A DNA stretch of 64,000 nucleotides from an uncultured Bacteroidales bacterium (GTDB lineage: Bacteria; Bacteroidota; Bacteroidia; Bacteroidales; FEN-979). A model generated the notes under the pieces. It ran no database searches and had not been told where the DNA came from. It saw only the letters and a program-made list of their open reading frames with translations. The stretch is from contig CAIRDP010000010.1 of assembly GCA_903877385.1 (NCBI GenBank), forward strand, positions 102,103 to 166,102. The letters are read 5' to 3'. The position numbers and the translations under genes were made by a program. This document shows positions 16,533 to 23,969 of this stretch, in pieces (positions within the stretch are counted from its first letter, which is position 1; each line of letters starts with the position of its first letter).

Positions 16533-16584
16533 TACACGTGTATTTATAAATACAAAGATACGTGTATTGATTTTAAAATACAAA
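16533..16584 (-). promoter_or_regulatory. promoter and likely operator of the toxin-antitoxin operon
   Basis: Read on the minus strand, a TTTG (-33, 16581-16584) and TATCTTTG (-7, 16553-16560) are 20 bp apart, the best promoter match in the window. Downstream lie perfect palindromes TATTTATAAATA (16541-16552) and TACACGTGTA (16533-16542), the latter touching the start codon. ACGTGTATT is repeated at 16536 and 16560 (24 bp apart). Such dyads are good candidate sites for the antitoxin. Confidence 0.65.
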
Positions 16585-16635
16585 TAATTTACTCTCTTAA
16601 TCCGGGAATGTTCAAAAAGTGATATTTAAGGCAGA

Positions 16636-17298
16636 TTATTTCACCGCCCTTGTGATCTGTCTTTTCCCCGGGGGACCGGGAATTTTTTCCGTGATGAATC
16701 CCGCGGCTTTCAGAGACCTGACCACATCGCCTTTAACAGAATAAGTAGTCAGGACCGCCCCGGGTTTCATAGCCCTGATAAGTTTCATGAAGATTTCGGT
16801 AGTCCATAATTCGGGCTGTGATGCAGGCGAAAAAGCATCAAAATACACGAGATCGAACTGGCCAGGTTCCGGTGAGTAATCCTCAAGTTTTATGTGAATT
16901 TTATGTATGCGGAAGAAGTTGCTGATTCCCTCGGTCTTACCCCAAACCGCAAGGTGCAGCTTTCCGAAAATATTTGAATAATCTAAGGAAGACAGCATGG
17001 GTGGATAATTGAGCTCCGACCATACCTCTTCAGCCAGGGGAAAGGCTTCAACAGCGGTGTACCAAACATGCTTTCCCAAAGTTTCCGCCTCGACCAGGGT
17101 AAGCAATGCATTCAGGCCGGTGCCGAAGCCTATTTCAAGGACCTTGATCGTTTCGGCAGTCGCTTTGACATGCCGAAAGCCAGTATCAATAAAAACATGA
17201 CGTGATTCCTGAATAGCGCCGTGAGTCGAATGGTACGCTTCGTTCAGGTCAGTATTAAGAATGGTATGGGAAGAATCCCCTGTGACTATAAGTTGCAA
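16636..17298 (-). CDS. mnmD: tRNA U34 methyltransferase MnmD (MnmC N-terminal domain only)
   Basis: SAM-dependent enzyme for the last step of 5-methylaminomethyl-2-thiouridine synthesis at the wobble position. The 220 residues correspond to the methyltransferase half of MnmC; the FAD oxidase half is absent, as in other Bacteroidota. Motifs: NEAYHSTHGAIQESRHVFI, the SAM-binding VLEIGFGTGLNALLTL, and YFDAFSPASQPELWT. The start is a TTG at 17298, because a TAA stop stands directly before it in frame. Confidence 0.88.
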   Translation of the reverse strand: MQLIVTGDSSHTILNTDLNEAYHSTHGAIQESRHVFIDTGFRHVKATAETIKVLEIGFGTGLNALLTLVEAETLGKHVWYTAVEAFPLAEEVWSELNYPPMLSSLDYSNIFGKLHLAVWGKTEGISNFFRIHKIHIKLEDYSPEPGQFDLVYFDAFSPASQPELWTTEIFMKLIRAMKPGAVLTTYSVKGDVVRSLKAAGFITEKIPGPPGKRQITRAVK

Positions 17299-17340
17299 TT
17301 ACCTTTTAAATTCCTTATTCCGAAAATGTTCTCTTTATTT

Positions 17341-17450
17341 GTACATGGTACATTGTACATGGTACATTGTACATGGTACATTGTACATGGTACATTGTAC
17401 ATGGTACATTGTACATGGTACATTGTACATTGTATATTGTATATTGTACA
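17341..17450. repeat. 14-bp tandem repeat GTACATGGTACATT
   Basis: Six exact tandem copies of GTACATGGTACATT fill 17341-17424, followed by degenerate 7-bp halves GTACATT, GTATATT, GTATATT to about 17450. The array lies between the E1 gene and mnmD, both on the minus strand. A single related unit stands between hpdB and hpdC at 29861-29881. It is not a CRISPR array: there are no spacers. Confidence 0.95.
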
Positions 17451-17452
17451 TC

Positions 17453-19867
17453 TTACCGCAGTCTCACATACTTGTTCGGCTTGTATTCATGCATGATCCC
17501 GTAAATGGTTTCGAATACATTCTCGGCATTGGGGTTCGAAAAATAATCCCCGTCGTTGCTGTATGCCGGGCGATGGTCTTTGGACGTAATCGTGCGGGGC
17601 TCTATATCAAGGAACCTGTAACCTTTCTGGTCCTCCAGGACTTTCTGCATCATAAAGGCAGTGGCGCCGCCGGGAACGTCTTCGTCGAAGAAAACGATCT
17701 TGTTGGTCTTCCTGAGCGAGTTGACAATGGTACCATTCAGGTCGAAGGGGATGAGCGACTGCACGTCGATAAGCTCAACAGAAATATTAAAATCCTTAAG
17801 CTGGTTCACTGCTTCCTGGGCAATGCGAACGCATGAGCCGTAAGTGACCAGGGTGATGTCGCTGCCTTCGTTCAGGATCTCGGGAATACCTAAAGGAACC
17901 CTGAACCTGCCTATGTTTGCCGGCATTTTCTCCTTGAGGCGGTACCCGTTCAGAGGTTCGATAATGAGGGCGGGATCATCCGAGGCAATCATGGTATTGT
18001 AAAATCCCGCAGCCTGGGTCATGTTCCTGGGGACGAGCACATACACCCCTCGAATGGAGTTGATGACCATGCTCAGGGGGGATCCCGAATGCCAGATGCC
18101 AACAAGCCTGTGCCCCCGGGTGGAGATTATCATAGGAACTTTTTGCCCTCCTTTGGTACGGTAATGTGTAGTGGCAATATCATCGCTCAGGACCTGCAAA
18201 CCGTAAAGGAGGTAATCAAAATACTGTATTTCGGTAACGGGCCTGAGGCCCCTTAAGGCAAGCCCCAGACCCTGGCCAAGAATGGTCAGTTCGCGTATGC
18301 CTGTGTCGAACACCCTTTCTTCCCCGTATCTGGCCTGAAGGCCTTCGAGGGTCTGGTTCACCCCTCCGATCTTGCCGACATCCTCACCGAAATAGACCAT
18401 AAGGGGGTTGTTTTTCAGCAGGTAGTCATTGTTTGCAACGAGGATTTCACGGCCAGTCACAACAGGGGAATCTTCGTTAAAGGCGGGGAGTATGCCTTCA
18501 ACTTTAACAGCAGCCTGTGCCGACTGGCTGTATAGATGGGAGCTGTAACGTTCGGTATTCAGCTTCGCCTGTTCTGCCATCCATACTTCAAGGTCGGCTT
18601 TCATAGGCTTTTTCATGCTGCAGTTTGTGCAAACATCCCGCAGTATCTTCTTTGCCGATGAGATGACATCTTTACGGATAGGCTCGGCAACCATCTGAAG
18701 GTCAGCGATAATTTTGTCGATGCGGTCCTGCTTTTTGCAGGGGCAATGGGTGGTCTGGACCACTTTAACCAGGTGTTCCCTTTCGGCTTTGATAGGCGCC
18801 TGGTAAGCTTTCCATGCCGAGTCCCGGGCCGACCTGGCTGACTTTACGGCCTCCGCTTCGAGCTGGTCAAGTTCGGGAGCTGTTGCAATGCCTGTTGATA
18901 TGATCCATTCACGCATTTTGAGATTGCAGTCAAACTCCTTCTCCCAGGCCAGGCGCTCAGGCGATTTATAACGTTCATGGGATCCTGAAGTGGAATGCCC
19001 CTGGGGCTGGGTGAGTTCAGTAACATGGAACACCACAGGCACATGATCTTTCCTGCATACCGAGATCCCTTCGTCAAACATATCGAGCAGGGCGGGGTAA
19101 TCCCATCCCCTGCAAGAATAAAGCAGAATGCCTCCCGGTTTATCCTTGTCTTTTACAAATCCTTTCAGTACCTCCGAAATGCTTTCTTTGGTGGTCTGGT
19201 ACTTTTTAGGAACGCTTATGCCGTATCCGTCGTCCCAGATGGCGAGGGCCATGGGAACCTGCTGTACCCCTGCTGCATTAATGGTTTCCCAGAAATGACC
19301 TTCGGAAGTTGAGGCATCGCCTATCATCCCGAAAGCAACTTCATCACCGTTCATAGTAAATTTTTTCCCTGCTTCCTGCATTGCCTTATTGCTCCTGAAT
19401 GTTTTTGAAGCCAGGGCAAGGCCGAGAAGGCGGGGCATCTGGGCTGCAGTGGGTGATATGTCGCCCGAGGAATTTTTTTGTTTCGTAAGGTCTTTCCATT
19501 CCCCTTTTTCGTCAAGGCTGCGAGTGGCGAAATGGTTGTTCATCAGCCTCCCGGCATTATCGGGGTTCCTCGTGAGATCCGTGTCGCCGTATAGGTGGGC
19601 AAAGAAACGTTCCTTGTCGGACAGCCCGGCCGCCATCATGAATGTTTGTTCACGGTAATACCCCGCTCTCCAGTCACCCTGCCTGAAAAATTTGGCCATG
19701 GTGATCTGTGGCACTTCCTTCCCGTCACCGAAAATCCCGAAATTGGCTCTTCCGCCCAGGGCTTCGCGACGCCCGAGCAGGCTGATCTGCCTGGATTCAC
19801 ATGCCAGCCGGTAGTCGGCAAGGACCTCTTCCTTTTTGAATTGTCGTTTCCTGCTCATACTTTTCAT
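17453..19867 (-). CDS. fused alpha-beta E1 of a branched-chain-type 2-oxoacid dehydrogenase
   Basis: Thiamine-diphosphate E1 in which alpha and beta chains are fused into 804 residues. The alpha part holds the diphosphate loop variant GMIGDASTSEGHFWETINAAG...DDGYGISVPKK. The beta part starts near residue 450 and has GEDVGKIGGVNQTLEGL, FDTGIRELTILGQGLGLALRG, ISTRGHRLVGIWHSGSP and the C-terminal ITLVTYGSCVRIAQEAV. It resembles the Bacteroidota 2-oxoisovalerate or pyruvate dehydrogenase E1 fusion; the exact substrate is not certain. No lipoyl E2 or E3 gene lies in the window. Between the two halves is a Cys-rich stretch (HCPCKK, VCTNC). Confidence 0.87.
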   Translation of the reverse strand: MKSMSRKRQFKKEEVLADYRLACESRQISLLGRREALGGRANFGIFGDGKEVPQITMAKFFRQGDWRAGYYREQTFMMAAGLSDKERFFAHLYGDTDLTRNPDNAGRLMNNHFATRSLDEKGEWKDLTKQKNSSGDISPTAAQMPRLLGLALASKTFRSNKAMQEAGKKFTMNGDEVAFGMIGDASTSEGHFWETINAAGVQQVPMALAIWDDGYGISVPKKYQTTKESISEVLKGFVKDKDKPGGILLYSCRGWDYPALLDMFDEGISVCRKDHVPVVFHVTELTQPQGHSTSGSHERYKSPERLAWEKEFDCNLKMREWIISTGIATAPELDQLEAEAVKSARSARDSAWKAYQAPIKAEREHLVKVVQTTHCPCKKQDRIDKIIADLQMVAEPIRKDVISSAKKILRDVCTNCSMKKPMKADLEVWMAEQAKLNTERYSSHLYSQSAQAAVKVEGILPAFNEDSPVVTGREILVANNDYLLKNNPLMVYFGEDVGKIGGVNQTLEGLQARYGEERVFDTGIRELTILGQGLGLALRGLRPVTEIQYFDYLLYGLQVLSDDIATTHYRTKGGQKVPMIISTRGHRLVGIWHSGSPLSMVINSIRGVYVLVPRNMTQAAGFYNTMIASDDPALIIEPLNGYRLKEKMPANIGRFRVPLGIPEILNEGSDITLVTYGSCVRIAQEAVNQLKDFNISVELIDVQSLIPFDLNGTIVNSLRKTNKIVFFDEDVPGGATAFMMQKVLEDQKGYRFLDIEPRTITSKDHRPAYSNDGDYFSNPNAENVFETIYGIMHEYKPNKYVRLR

Positions 19868-19935
19868 AGAGAATTTGAAAATTGAATACTTGAGTAATCG
19901 AATAACCGAATTTTGAATTCAGAATTCAGAATATT
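19868..19935. repeat. GAATTTTGAATTCAGAATTC intergenic repeat
   Basis: An AT-rich spacer between rubrerythrin and the E1 gene built from overlapping words (TTGAAAATTGAAT, CGAATTTTGAATTC, AGAATTCAGAATATTC). Close copies occur at 23906-23945 and 50095-50195. Confidence 0.55.
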
Positions 19936-19942
19936 CCAACTG

Positions 19943-20521
19943 TTAATAATTTTCGCCCAACAACTCAAAATATGCCTGTGGATGCTGGCAGGCGGGACAG
20001 TTCTGGAGCGCCTTGCTGCCGAAGTGGATGTACCCGCATTTCCTGCAAATCCAGTAAACCTTTTCTTCTTTTTCGAAGATCCTGTTCTTTTCCATATTGT
20101 CGAGGAGTTTCCTGTACCTTTTCTCATGATGCTCTTCAACCTGGGAGATCAGTTTGTAAGCGATGGCGACTTTAGGAAAACCTTCCTCGGCAGCCATTTT
20201 CGCAAATGCAGGGTATAGCTCAGTCCATTCCTCATGCTCTCCGTCTGCCGCAGCTTTCAGGTTCTCGGCCGTAGTCCCGATAACCCCTGCAGGATAAGTG
20301 GCCGTGATCTCAAGCGGGCCTCCCTCGAGGAAACGGAAGAATGTTTTAGCATGGGACTCTTCGTTGAGCGCGGTCTCCATAAACAAAGCGGAAATTTGCT
20401 CATACCCTTCTTTTTTCGCCTGCTTTGAATAGTATGTGTAGCGGTTTTTAGCCTGGGATTCGCCTGCAAATGATTTCAGAAGATTCTTTTCGGTGCTGGT
20501 ACCTTTGATCGATTTTTCCAT
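19943..20521 (-). CDS. rbr: rubrerythrin
   Basis: Cytoplasmic non-haem iron peroxidase that reduces hydrogen peroxide in anaerobes. The 192 residues contain an N-terminal ferritin-like di-iron domain (FAGESQAKNRYTYYSKQA, ETALNEESHAKTFF, ISQVEEHHEKRY) and a C-terminal rubredoxin domain with two CxxC pairs (WICRKCGYIH and CPACQHPQAYFEL). It has its own -7 element, TATCTTTG, at 20538-20545. Rubredoxin and glutathione peroxidase genes lie just upstream on the same strand. Confidence 0.95.
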   Translation of the reverse strand: MEKSIKGTSTEKNLLKSFAGESQAKNRYTYYSKQAKKEGYEQISALFMETALNEESHAKTFFRFLEGGPLEITATYPAGVIGTTAENLKAAADGEHEEWTELYPAFAKMAAEEGFPKVAIAYKLISQVEEHHEKRYRKLLDNMEKNRIFEKEEKVYWICRKCGYIHFGSKALQNCPACQHPQAYFELLGENY

Positions 20522-20537
20522 AATGAGTTCTTTTTCT

Positions 20538-20545
20538 CAAAGATA
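20538..20545 (-). promoter_or_regulatory. -7 promoter element of rubrerythrin
   Basis: TATCTTTG on the minus strand, 16 bp before the rubrerythrin ATG, matches TAnnTTTG. The leader would be only about 10 nt. Confidence 0.5.
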
Positions 20546-20644
20546 AGGCAAAGAAAGCAATTGTGATTGGGGCCTTACGATTACGAATTCAATCTCTCCC
20601 GGCAAAATCCCCTGTGTATTGCAATCTGAAATCAGCCATTTCCC

Positions 20645-20806
20645 CTAATCCATAGGGATGTAGTCTTCCTTGCCAACCCCGCAGATAGGGCATACCCAGT
20701 CGCCGGGTATGTTATCAAAATTTGTCCCCGGGGCTATGCCTGAATCGGGATCCCCTTCGGCCGGATCATACACATGGCCGCAAATGGTACATTTGAACTT
20801 TTTCAT
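20645..20806 (-). CDS. rubredoxin
   Basis: A 53-residue rubredoxin, a one-iron electron carrier. The two iron-binding pairs are [10 protein letters not shown] and [11 protein letters not shown], with DWVCP before the second. Its ATG overlaps the TGA of the glutathione peroxidase gene (ATGA), so the two are probably translationally coupled. Rubredoxin can feed electrons to rubrerythrin, whose gene lies 123 bp downstream on the same strand. Confidence 0.95.
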   Translation of the reverse strand: MKKFKCTICGHVYDPAEGDPDSGIAPGTNFDNIPGDWVCPICGVGKEDYIPMD

Positions 20807-21351
20807 TTTTTATTTTCTATCCAGTTAATGATTTTATCACAGTCGGGAACATCCGTGGGAGGAACCATTCCAATCAGTTTCCCGTTTTCATCGATCATGA
20901 ACTTCTGGAAATTCCATTTTACAGGGGCATCCATGACCCCGTTCTCGTCTTTGTTCGTGAGCCAGGAGTACAAAGGATCAATGTTCTTCCCTTTCACCGA
21001 GATCTTCGACATCATGGGAAAAGTCACCCCGAATTTCGTACTGCAGAATTCCCTGATCTCGCCATTAGTGCCGGGTTCCTGCGACATGAAGTTGTTGGCA
21101 GGGAACCCGATGATCACAAAATCCTTCCCGGAATATTTTTTATAAAGCGCTTCCAGTTGCGCATACTGGGGGGTGTAGCCGCATTTTGATGCGGTGTTTA
21201 CAACAAGCACCTTTTTCCCCTTCAGGCTTGAAAGATCGAAAGGTTTGCCTTCAAGAGTTGTTGCCTTGAAATCATAAAATGATTTACTTGTCTGGGAATT
21301 AGCTATATTTATCATGGCTGTAAATGCGATTATCAAACTTAAAAACTTCAT
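20803..21351 (-). CDS. exported glutathione peroxidase-family thiol peroxidase
   Basis: A 182-residue peroxidase with a signal peptide ([20 protein letters not shown]), so it acts in the periplasm. The peroxidatic site is a Cys, not selenocysteine, in [28 protein letters not shown] supplies the conserved Gln-like region, and [15 protein letters not shown] the conserved Trp-Asn. Bacterial enzymes of this type usually take electrons from thioredoxin-like proteins rather than glutathione. It is co-transcribed with the rubredoxin gene that overlaps its stop. Confidence 0.92.
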   Translation of the reverse strand: MKFLSLIIAFTAMINIANSQTSKSFYDFKATTLEGKPFDLSSLKGKKVLVVNTASKCGYTPQYAQLEALYKKYSGKDFVIIGFPANNFMSQEPGTNGEIREFCSTKFGVTFPMMSKISVKGKNIDPLYSWLTNKDENGVMDAPVKWNFQKFMIDENGKLIGMVPPTDVPDCDKIINWIENKK

Positions 21352-21358
21352 ACCTTTG
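21351..21358 (+). promoter_or_regulatory. possible -7 element for the peroxiredoxin lipoprotein
   Basis: TACCTTTG on the plus strand, 34 bp before the peroxiredoxin ATG, matches TAnnTTTG. It overlaps the start of the divergent peroxidase gene, so the two promoters would interfere. Confidence 0.35.
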
Positions 21359-21392
21359 AATTTACTTTAAAATTTACTTTGGTTCATTACGT

Positions 21393-21971
21393 ATGCAAAT
21401 GTACAAAAAAATATTTCTATTTATAATAATTCTAAATTATTCATTACTTTCGTGCCGCGAAAGTCCGGATGCAAGTTCAAATACCTCCCCCGGTTTAAAA
21501 TCTGAAAATATGACAAAAATTGAAATAAAAGAAGGGGCAATGGCTCCAGGTTTCACCCTGCCTTCACAGGATGGAAGCATGGTAAGCCTATCGCAGTTTT
21601 TAGGAAAAAAAACGATCGTATTGTTTTTTTATCCCAAGGATGAATCCTACGGCTGTACAAAGGAAGCCTGCAGTTTCAGGGATAATTACGAGGTTTTCCA
21701 GGAAGCCGGGGCCGAGCTTATCGGGATCAGCGCCGACGACCAGGCTTCCCACAAATCATTTGCCTCACATCATAAGTTGCCGTTCATTCTCCTTTCCGAC
21801 CCTGAGCGCAAGGTGGCCGGGCTTTACAATGTTGGCAAAACCATGGGTCTGATCCCAGGCAGGGCGACTTATGTGATCGATAAAAAGGGTGTGATACGGA
21901 AGATATTTTCTTCACAGTTCAATTTTCAGAAACACATCGAGGAAGCCATTAAAATTGTGAAGGAAATTTAA
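21393..21971 (+). CDS. lipid-anchored peroxiredoxin (BCP/AhpC-TSA family)
   Basis: A 192-residue predicted lipoprotein with a lipobox ending NYSLLSC (Cys ~21), followed by a peroxiredoxin domain from residue ~45. The active-site motif FFYPKDESYGCTKEACSFRD fits the PxxxS/TxxC rule, with peroxidatic Cys and a second Cys five residues later as in BCP. TYVIDKKGVIRKIF is the typical C-terminal strand. It probably reduces peroxides on the periplasmic side of a membrane. It diverges from the exported glutathione peroxidase gene. Confidence 0.88.
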   Translation: MQMYKKIFLFIIILNYSLLSCRESPDASSNTSPGLKSENMTKIEIKEGAMAPGFTLPSQDGSMVSLSQFLGKKTIVLFFYPKDESYGCTKEACSFRDNYEVFQEAGAELIGISADDQASHKSFASHHKLPFILLSDPERKVAGLYNVGKTMGLIPGRATYVIDKKGVIRKIFSSQFNFQKHIEEAIKIVKEI

Positions 21972-21989
21972 TCTTTTTTGTAAGTTTCT

Positions 21990-22760
21990 TCAGAATTTTT
22001 CGAAGACCCCTAGCCCGAACAGGGCGAAATCATACTTCACGGGGTCTAAATTATCGAATTGCCGTAACACTTTATCAAGTTCCTGAACTGCTTTAGCATC
22101 ATTTTGCTTCCTTTTAAGCAACCCCAGTTTTCGTGCAACGTTCCCAGAATGAACATCAAGAGGACAAGACAAGATTGATGGAGAGATTTTATCCCAGATG
22201 CCAAAATCTACACCCGCATCGTCTTTACGAACCATCCACCTTAAGTACATATTTACCTTTTTTGCAGCCGAACCATTGTATGGATCTGGAATATGTTTTC
22301 GGGTTCTTGTAGGATTTTGAAGAGAAAAGAACTCCTTTTTTAAATAATGAATAGCAGGCTGAGTGGATTTGTCGGTATGGTATGTATTAAAAACACCTTC
22401 TAAGCCATTTTTACTAATATATAATGATTGTAAGGCTTTGATAAATACGATTAAGTCGGTTGAATTGAATGTACGGTGAACGAAGCCATCTAGTTTATCC
22501 AAATGTCTTTCCCTATGATTCAATATAAAATCATAGGGCGATTGACTCATCAACATCATCAAGCGTTTTGCACTGTTTATAATAGAAACTCTGTTGCCCC
22601 AAGAGATGGTAGCAGTTAAAAAACCAGAGATTTCTACGTCTTCCTTGAGAGAAAACATGTGTGGAATCTGCACTGGGTCAACTTCAATAAAATTGGTTGT
22701 ATTGTATTGCCTAACCTTTTCATCAAGAAATTCCCGCAGTTCTATAATACCTAAAGCCAT
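21990..22760 (-). CDS. TIGR02757 family protein, intact copy
   Basis: A 256-residue member of the TIGR02757/DUF2400 family, common in Bacteroidota; no function is established. Family motifs: REFLDEKVRQYN, IPHMFSLKEDVEISGFLTAT, ISWGNR, FVHRTFNSTDL, DPYNGSAAKKVNMYLRWMVR, CPLDVHSGNVARKLGLLKRK, FALFGLG. I start at the ATG at 22760: it aligns with the neighbouring copy, and a TATTTTTG element lies at 22780-22787. It is clearly more AT-rich than its neighbours and follows a truncated copy of the same family, so it may have been acquired. Confidence 0.88.
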   Translation of the reverse strand: MALGIIELREFLDEKVRQYNTTNFIEVDPVQIPHMFSLKEDVEISGFLTATISWGNRVSIINSAKRLMMLMSQSPYDFILNHRERHLDKLDGFVHRTFNSTDLIVFIKALQSLYISKNGLEGVFNTYHTDKSTQPAIHYLKKEFFSLQNPTRTRKHIPDPYNGSAAKKVNMYLRWMVRKDDAGVDFGIWDKISPSILSCPLDVHSGNVARKLGLLKRKQNDAKAVQELDKVLRQFDNLDPVKYDFALFGLGVFEKF

Positions 22761-22779
22761 GCTGCACATTTGGAGCAAG

Positions 22780-22787
22780 CAAAAATA
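22780..22787 (-). promoter_or_regulatory. -7 promoter element of the intact TIGR02757 gene
   Basis: TATTTTTG on the minus strand fits TAnnTTTG and lies 19 bp before the ATG at 22760, giving the intact copy its own promoter within the remnant's downstream region. Confidence 0.45.
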
Positions 22788-22806
22788 CTAATAAGGACGT
22801 AGATTA

Positions 22807-23346
22807 TTACACCTTCTTAAATATCCGAAACAACATGTTGATCCTCTTGCAGGATGCTCCTTTGAATGGGTCGGCAATATGTTTTTCCTGTCTCGGCTGA
22901 TGAGGGAGCTCCAGGAATATCCTGCGGAAGGCGTTGATGCACGGCTTGATGCCGGCAAGGGGTTGGGGAACGAAGCAGCTCTCCAATCCGCCGTAATTAA
23001 CATAGATTTTTTGCAGGGAGCGTAAGAAATAGATGCAGTCGTTACCGTTGAATGTGCGGTGGACAAACCTGCTGAAGGGCCTCAGGTCCGAAGGGGAAAA
23101 GGACTTGATGAACCCGTAAGGAGCCATATCCATCATTTCAAGCAGGGCCCTGGCATTTTTAAGGATGCTTTTACGTAAGCCCCAGGAAATGGTTGCTGTA
23201 AGGAAACCAGAGATCTCGATGTCTTCCCTGGACGAAAAAAGATGGGGAATTGAAACCGGGTCGGTTGTGATGAAGCCGGGCCCGTTGTACTGCCCGTACT
23301 TAAAGTCGAGAAAAGACCTGAGTTCCTTTTGGGATAATCGCTGCAA
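22807..23346 (-). pseudogene. TIGR02757 family, C-terminally truncated copy
   Basis: A 179-residue open frame that aligns along its whole length with the first two-thirds of the adjacent intact copy (RSFLDFKYGQYN, IPHLFSSREDIEISGFLTAT, RFVHRTFNGNDC, DPFKGASCKRINMLFR). It ends just after the INM..R motif with IFKKV and a stop, so the conserved LDVHSGNVARKLGLL half is missing. Its base composition fits the surrounding operon, and it starts 3 bp after the VOR gamma stop. It looks like the native copy that lost its 3' part; it could still be translated. Confidence 0.8.
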
Positions 23347-23349
23347 GCA

Positions 23350-23904
23350 TCAATTGATCAGGTGGACGGCTTTGATGAGGCTTTTCCCGATGTCGATGGC
23401 TTTTTCATTTTCGGGGATGAGTTTGTGATGGCGGGCAGGAAGTGATTTTTCGAGCCCTTTATGTATGTATTCGGGCTGGACCAGCGGTTTCAGTTTAAGG
23501 AAGCCCCCGAGGACGATCATGTTGAAAATCTTGGAAAGGCCAAGTTTACTGGCTTCGTCTGCAGCAGCAATCGAATAAATGTTGATATCCTTCCTTTCGG
23601 GAAGCCTTGTGAGGCCATTGGGGTCGTATATCAGCAAACCGCCGGGTTTAACGGCTTTCTCGAATTTGTCGAGAGACTGCTGGTTCAGGATAATGGCGGT
23701 ATCGAATGAATTCAGGATGGGGGAGCTGATACGTTCATCGCTTACGATGACAGTAACATTCGCCGTGCCTCCGCGCATTTCAGGGCCGTACGACGGCATC
23801 CAGCTTACTTCCTTGTTCTGCATCACGCCTGAGTAGGCGAGGATCTTACCCATGGAGAGGACTCCTTGTCCGCCAAAGCCGGCGATAATAATTTCTTCTG
23901 TCAT
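23350..23904 (-). CDS. 2-oxoacid:ferredoxin oxidoreductase, gamma subunit (VOR type)
   Basis: A 184-residue gamma subunit that helps bind CoA in the four-subunit oxidoreductase. The N-terminal IIIAGFGGQGVLSMGKILAYSG is the family hallmark, followed by SYGPEMRGGTANVTVIVSDE. It is the last subunit gene of a delta-alpha-beta-gamma run, separated from beta by 65 bp of repeat sequence. Confidence 0.92.
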   Translation of the reverse strand: MTEEIIIAGFGGQGVLSMGKILAYSGVMQNKEVSWMPSYGPEMRGGTANVTVIVSDERISSPILNSFDTAIILNQQSLDKFEKAVKPGGLLIYDPNGLTRLPERKDINIYSIAAADEASKLGLSKIFNMIVLGGFLKLKPLVQPEYIHKGLEKSLPARHHKLIPENEKAIDIGKSLIKAVHLIN

Positions 23905-23905
23905 A

Positions 23906-23969
23906 ATATGAATATCGAATATTGATCAACGAATTTTGAACTATGAATTTTCGCCACCTCGCTACTTCG
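23906..23969. repeat. mixed GAATTTTGAA and TACTTCGCTATTTCGC repeats inside the operon
   Basis: The gap between the beta and gamma genes is filled by AATATTGATCAACGAATTTTGAAC followed by tandem CGCTACTTCGCTATTTCGCT units that continue to 23990, reaching into the 3' end of the beta gene. Both words belong to families seen elsewhere in the window. Confidence 0.6.

Noticed and set aside
17341..17450. Possible CRISPR array
   Set aside because: The units are directly adjacent with no unique spacers, only 14 bp long, and no cas genes are present.
17221..17836. Open frames rich in MVHCTWYIVHGTLY
   Set aside because: Translation of the 14-bp tandem repeat; no gene-like features outside it except the shadow of the E1 gene.
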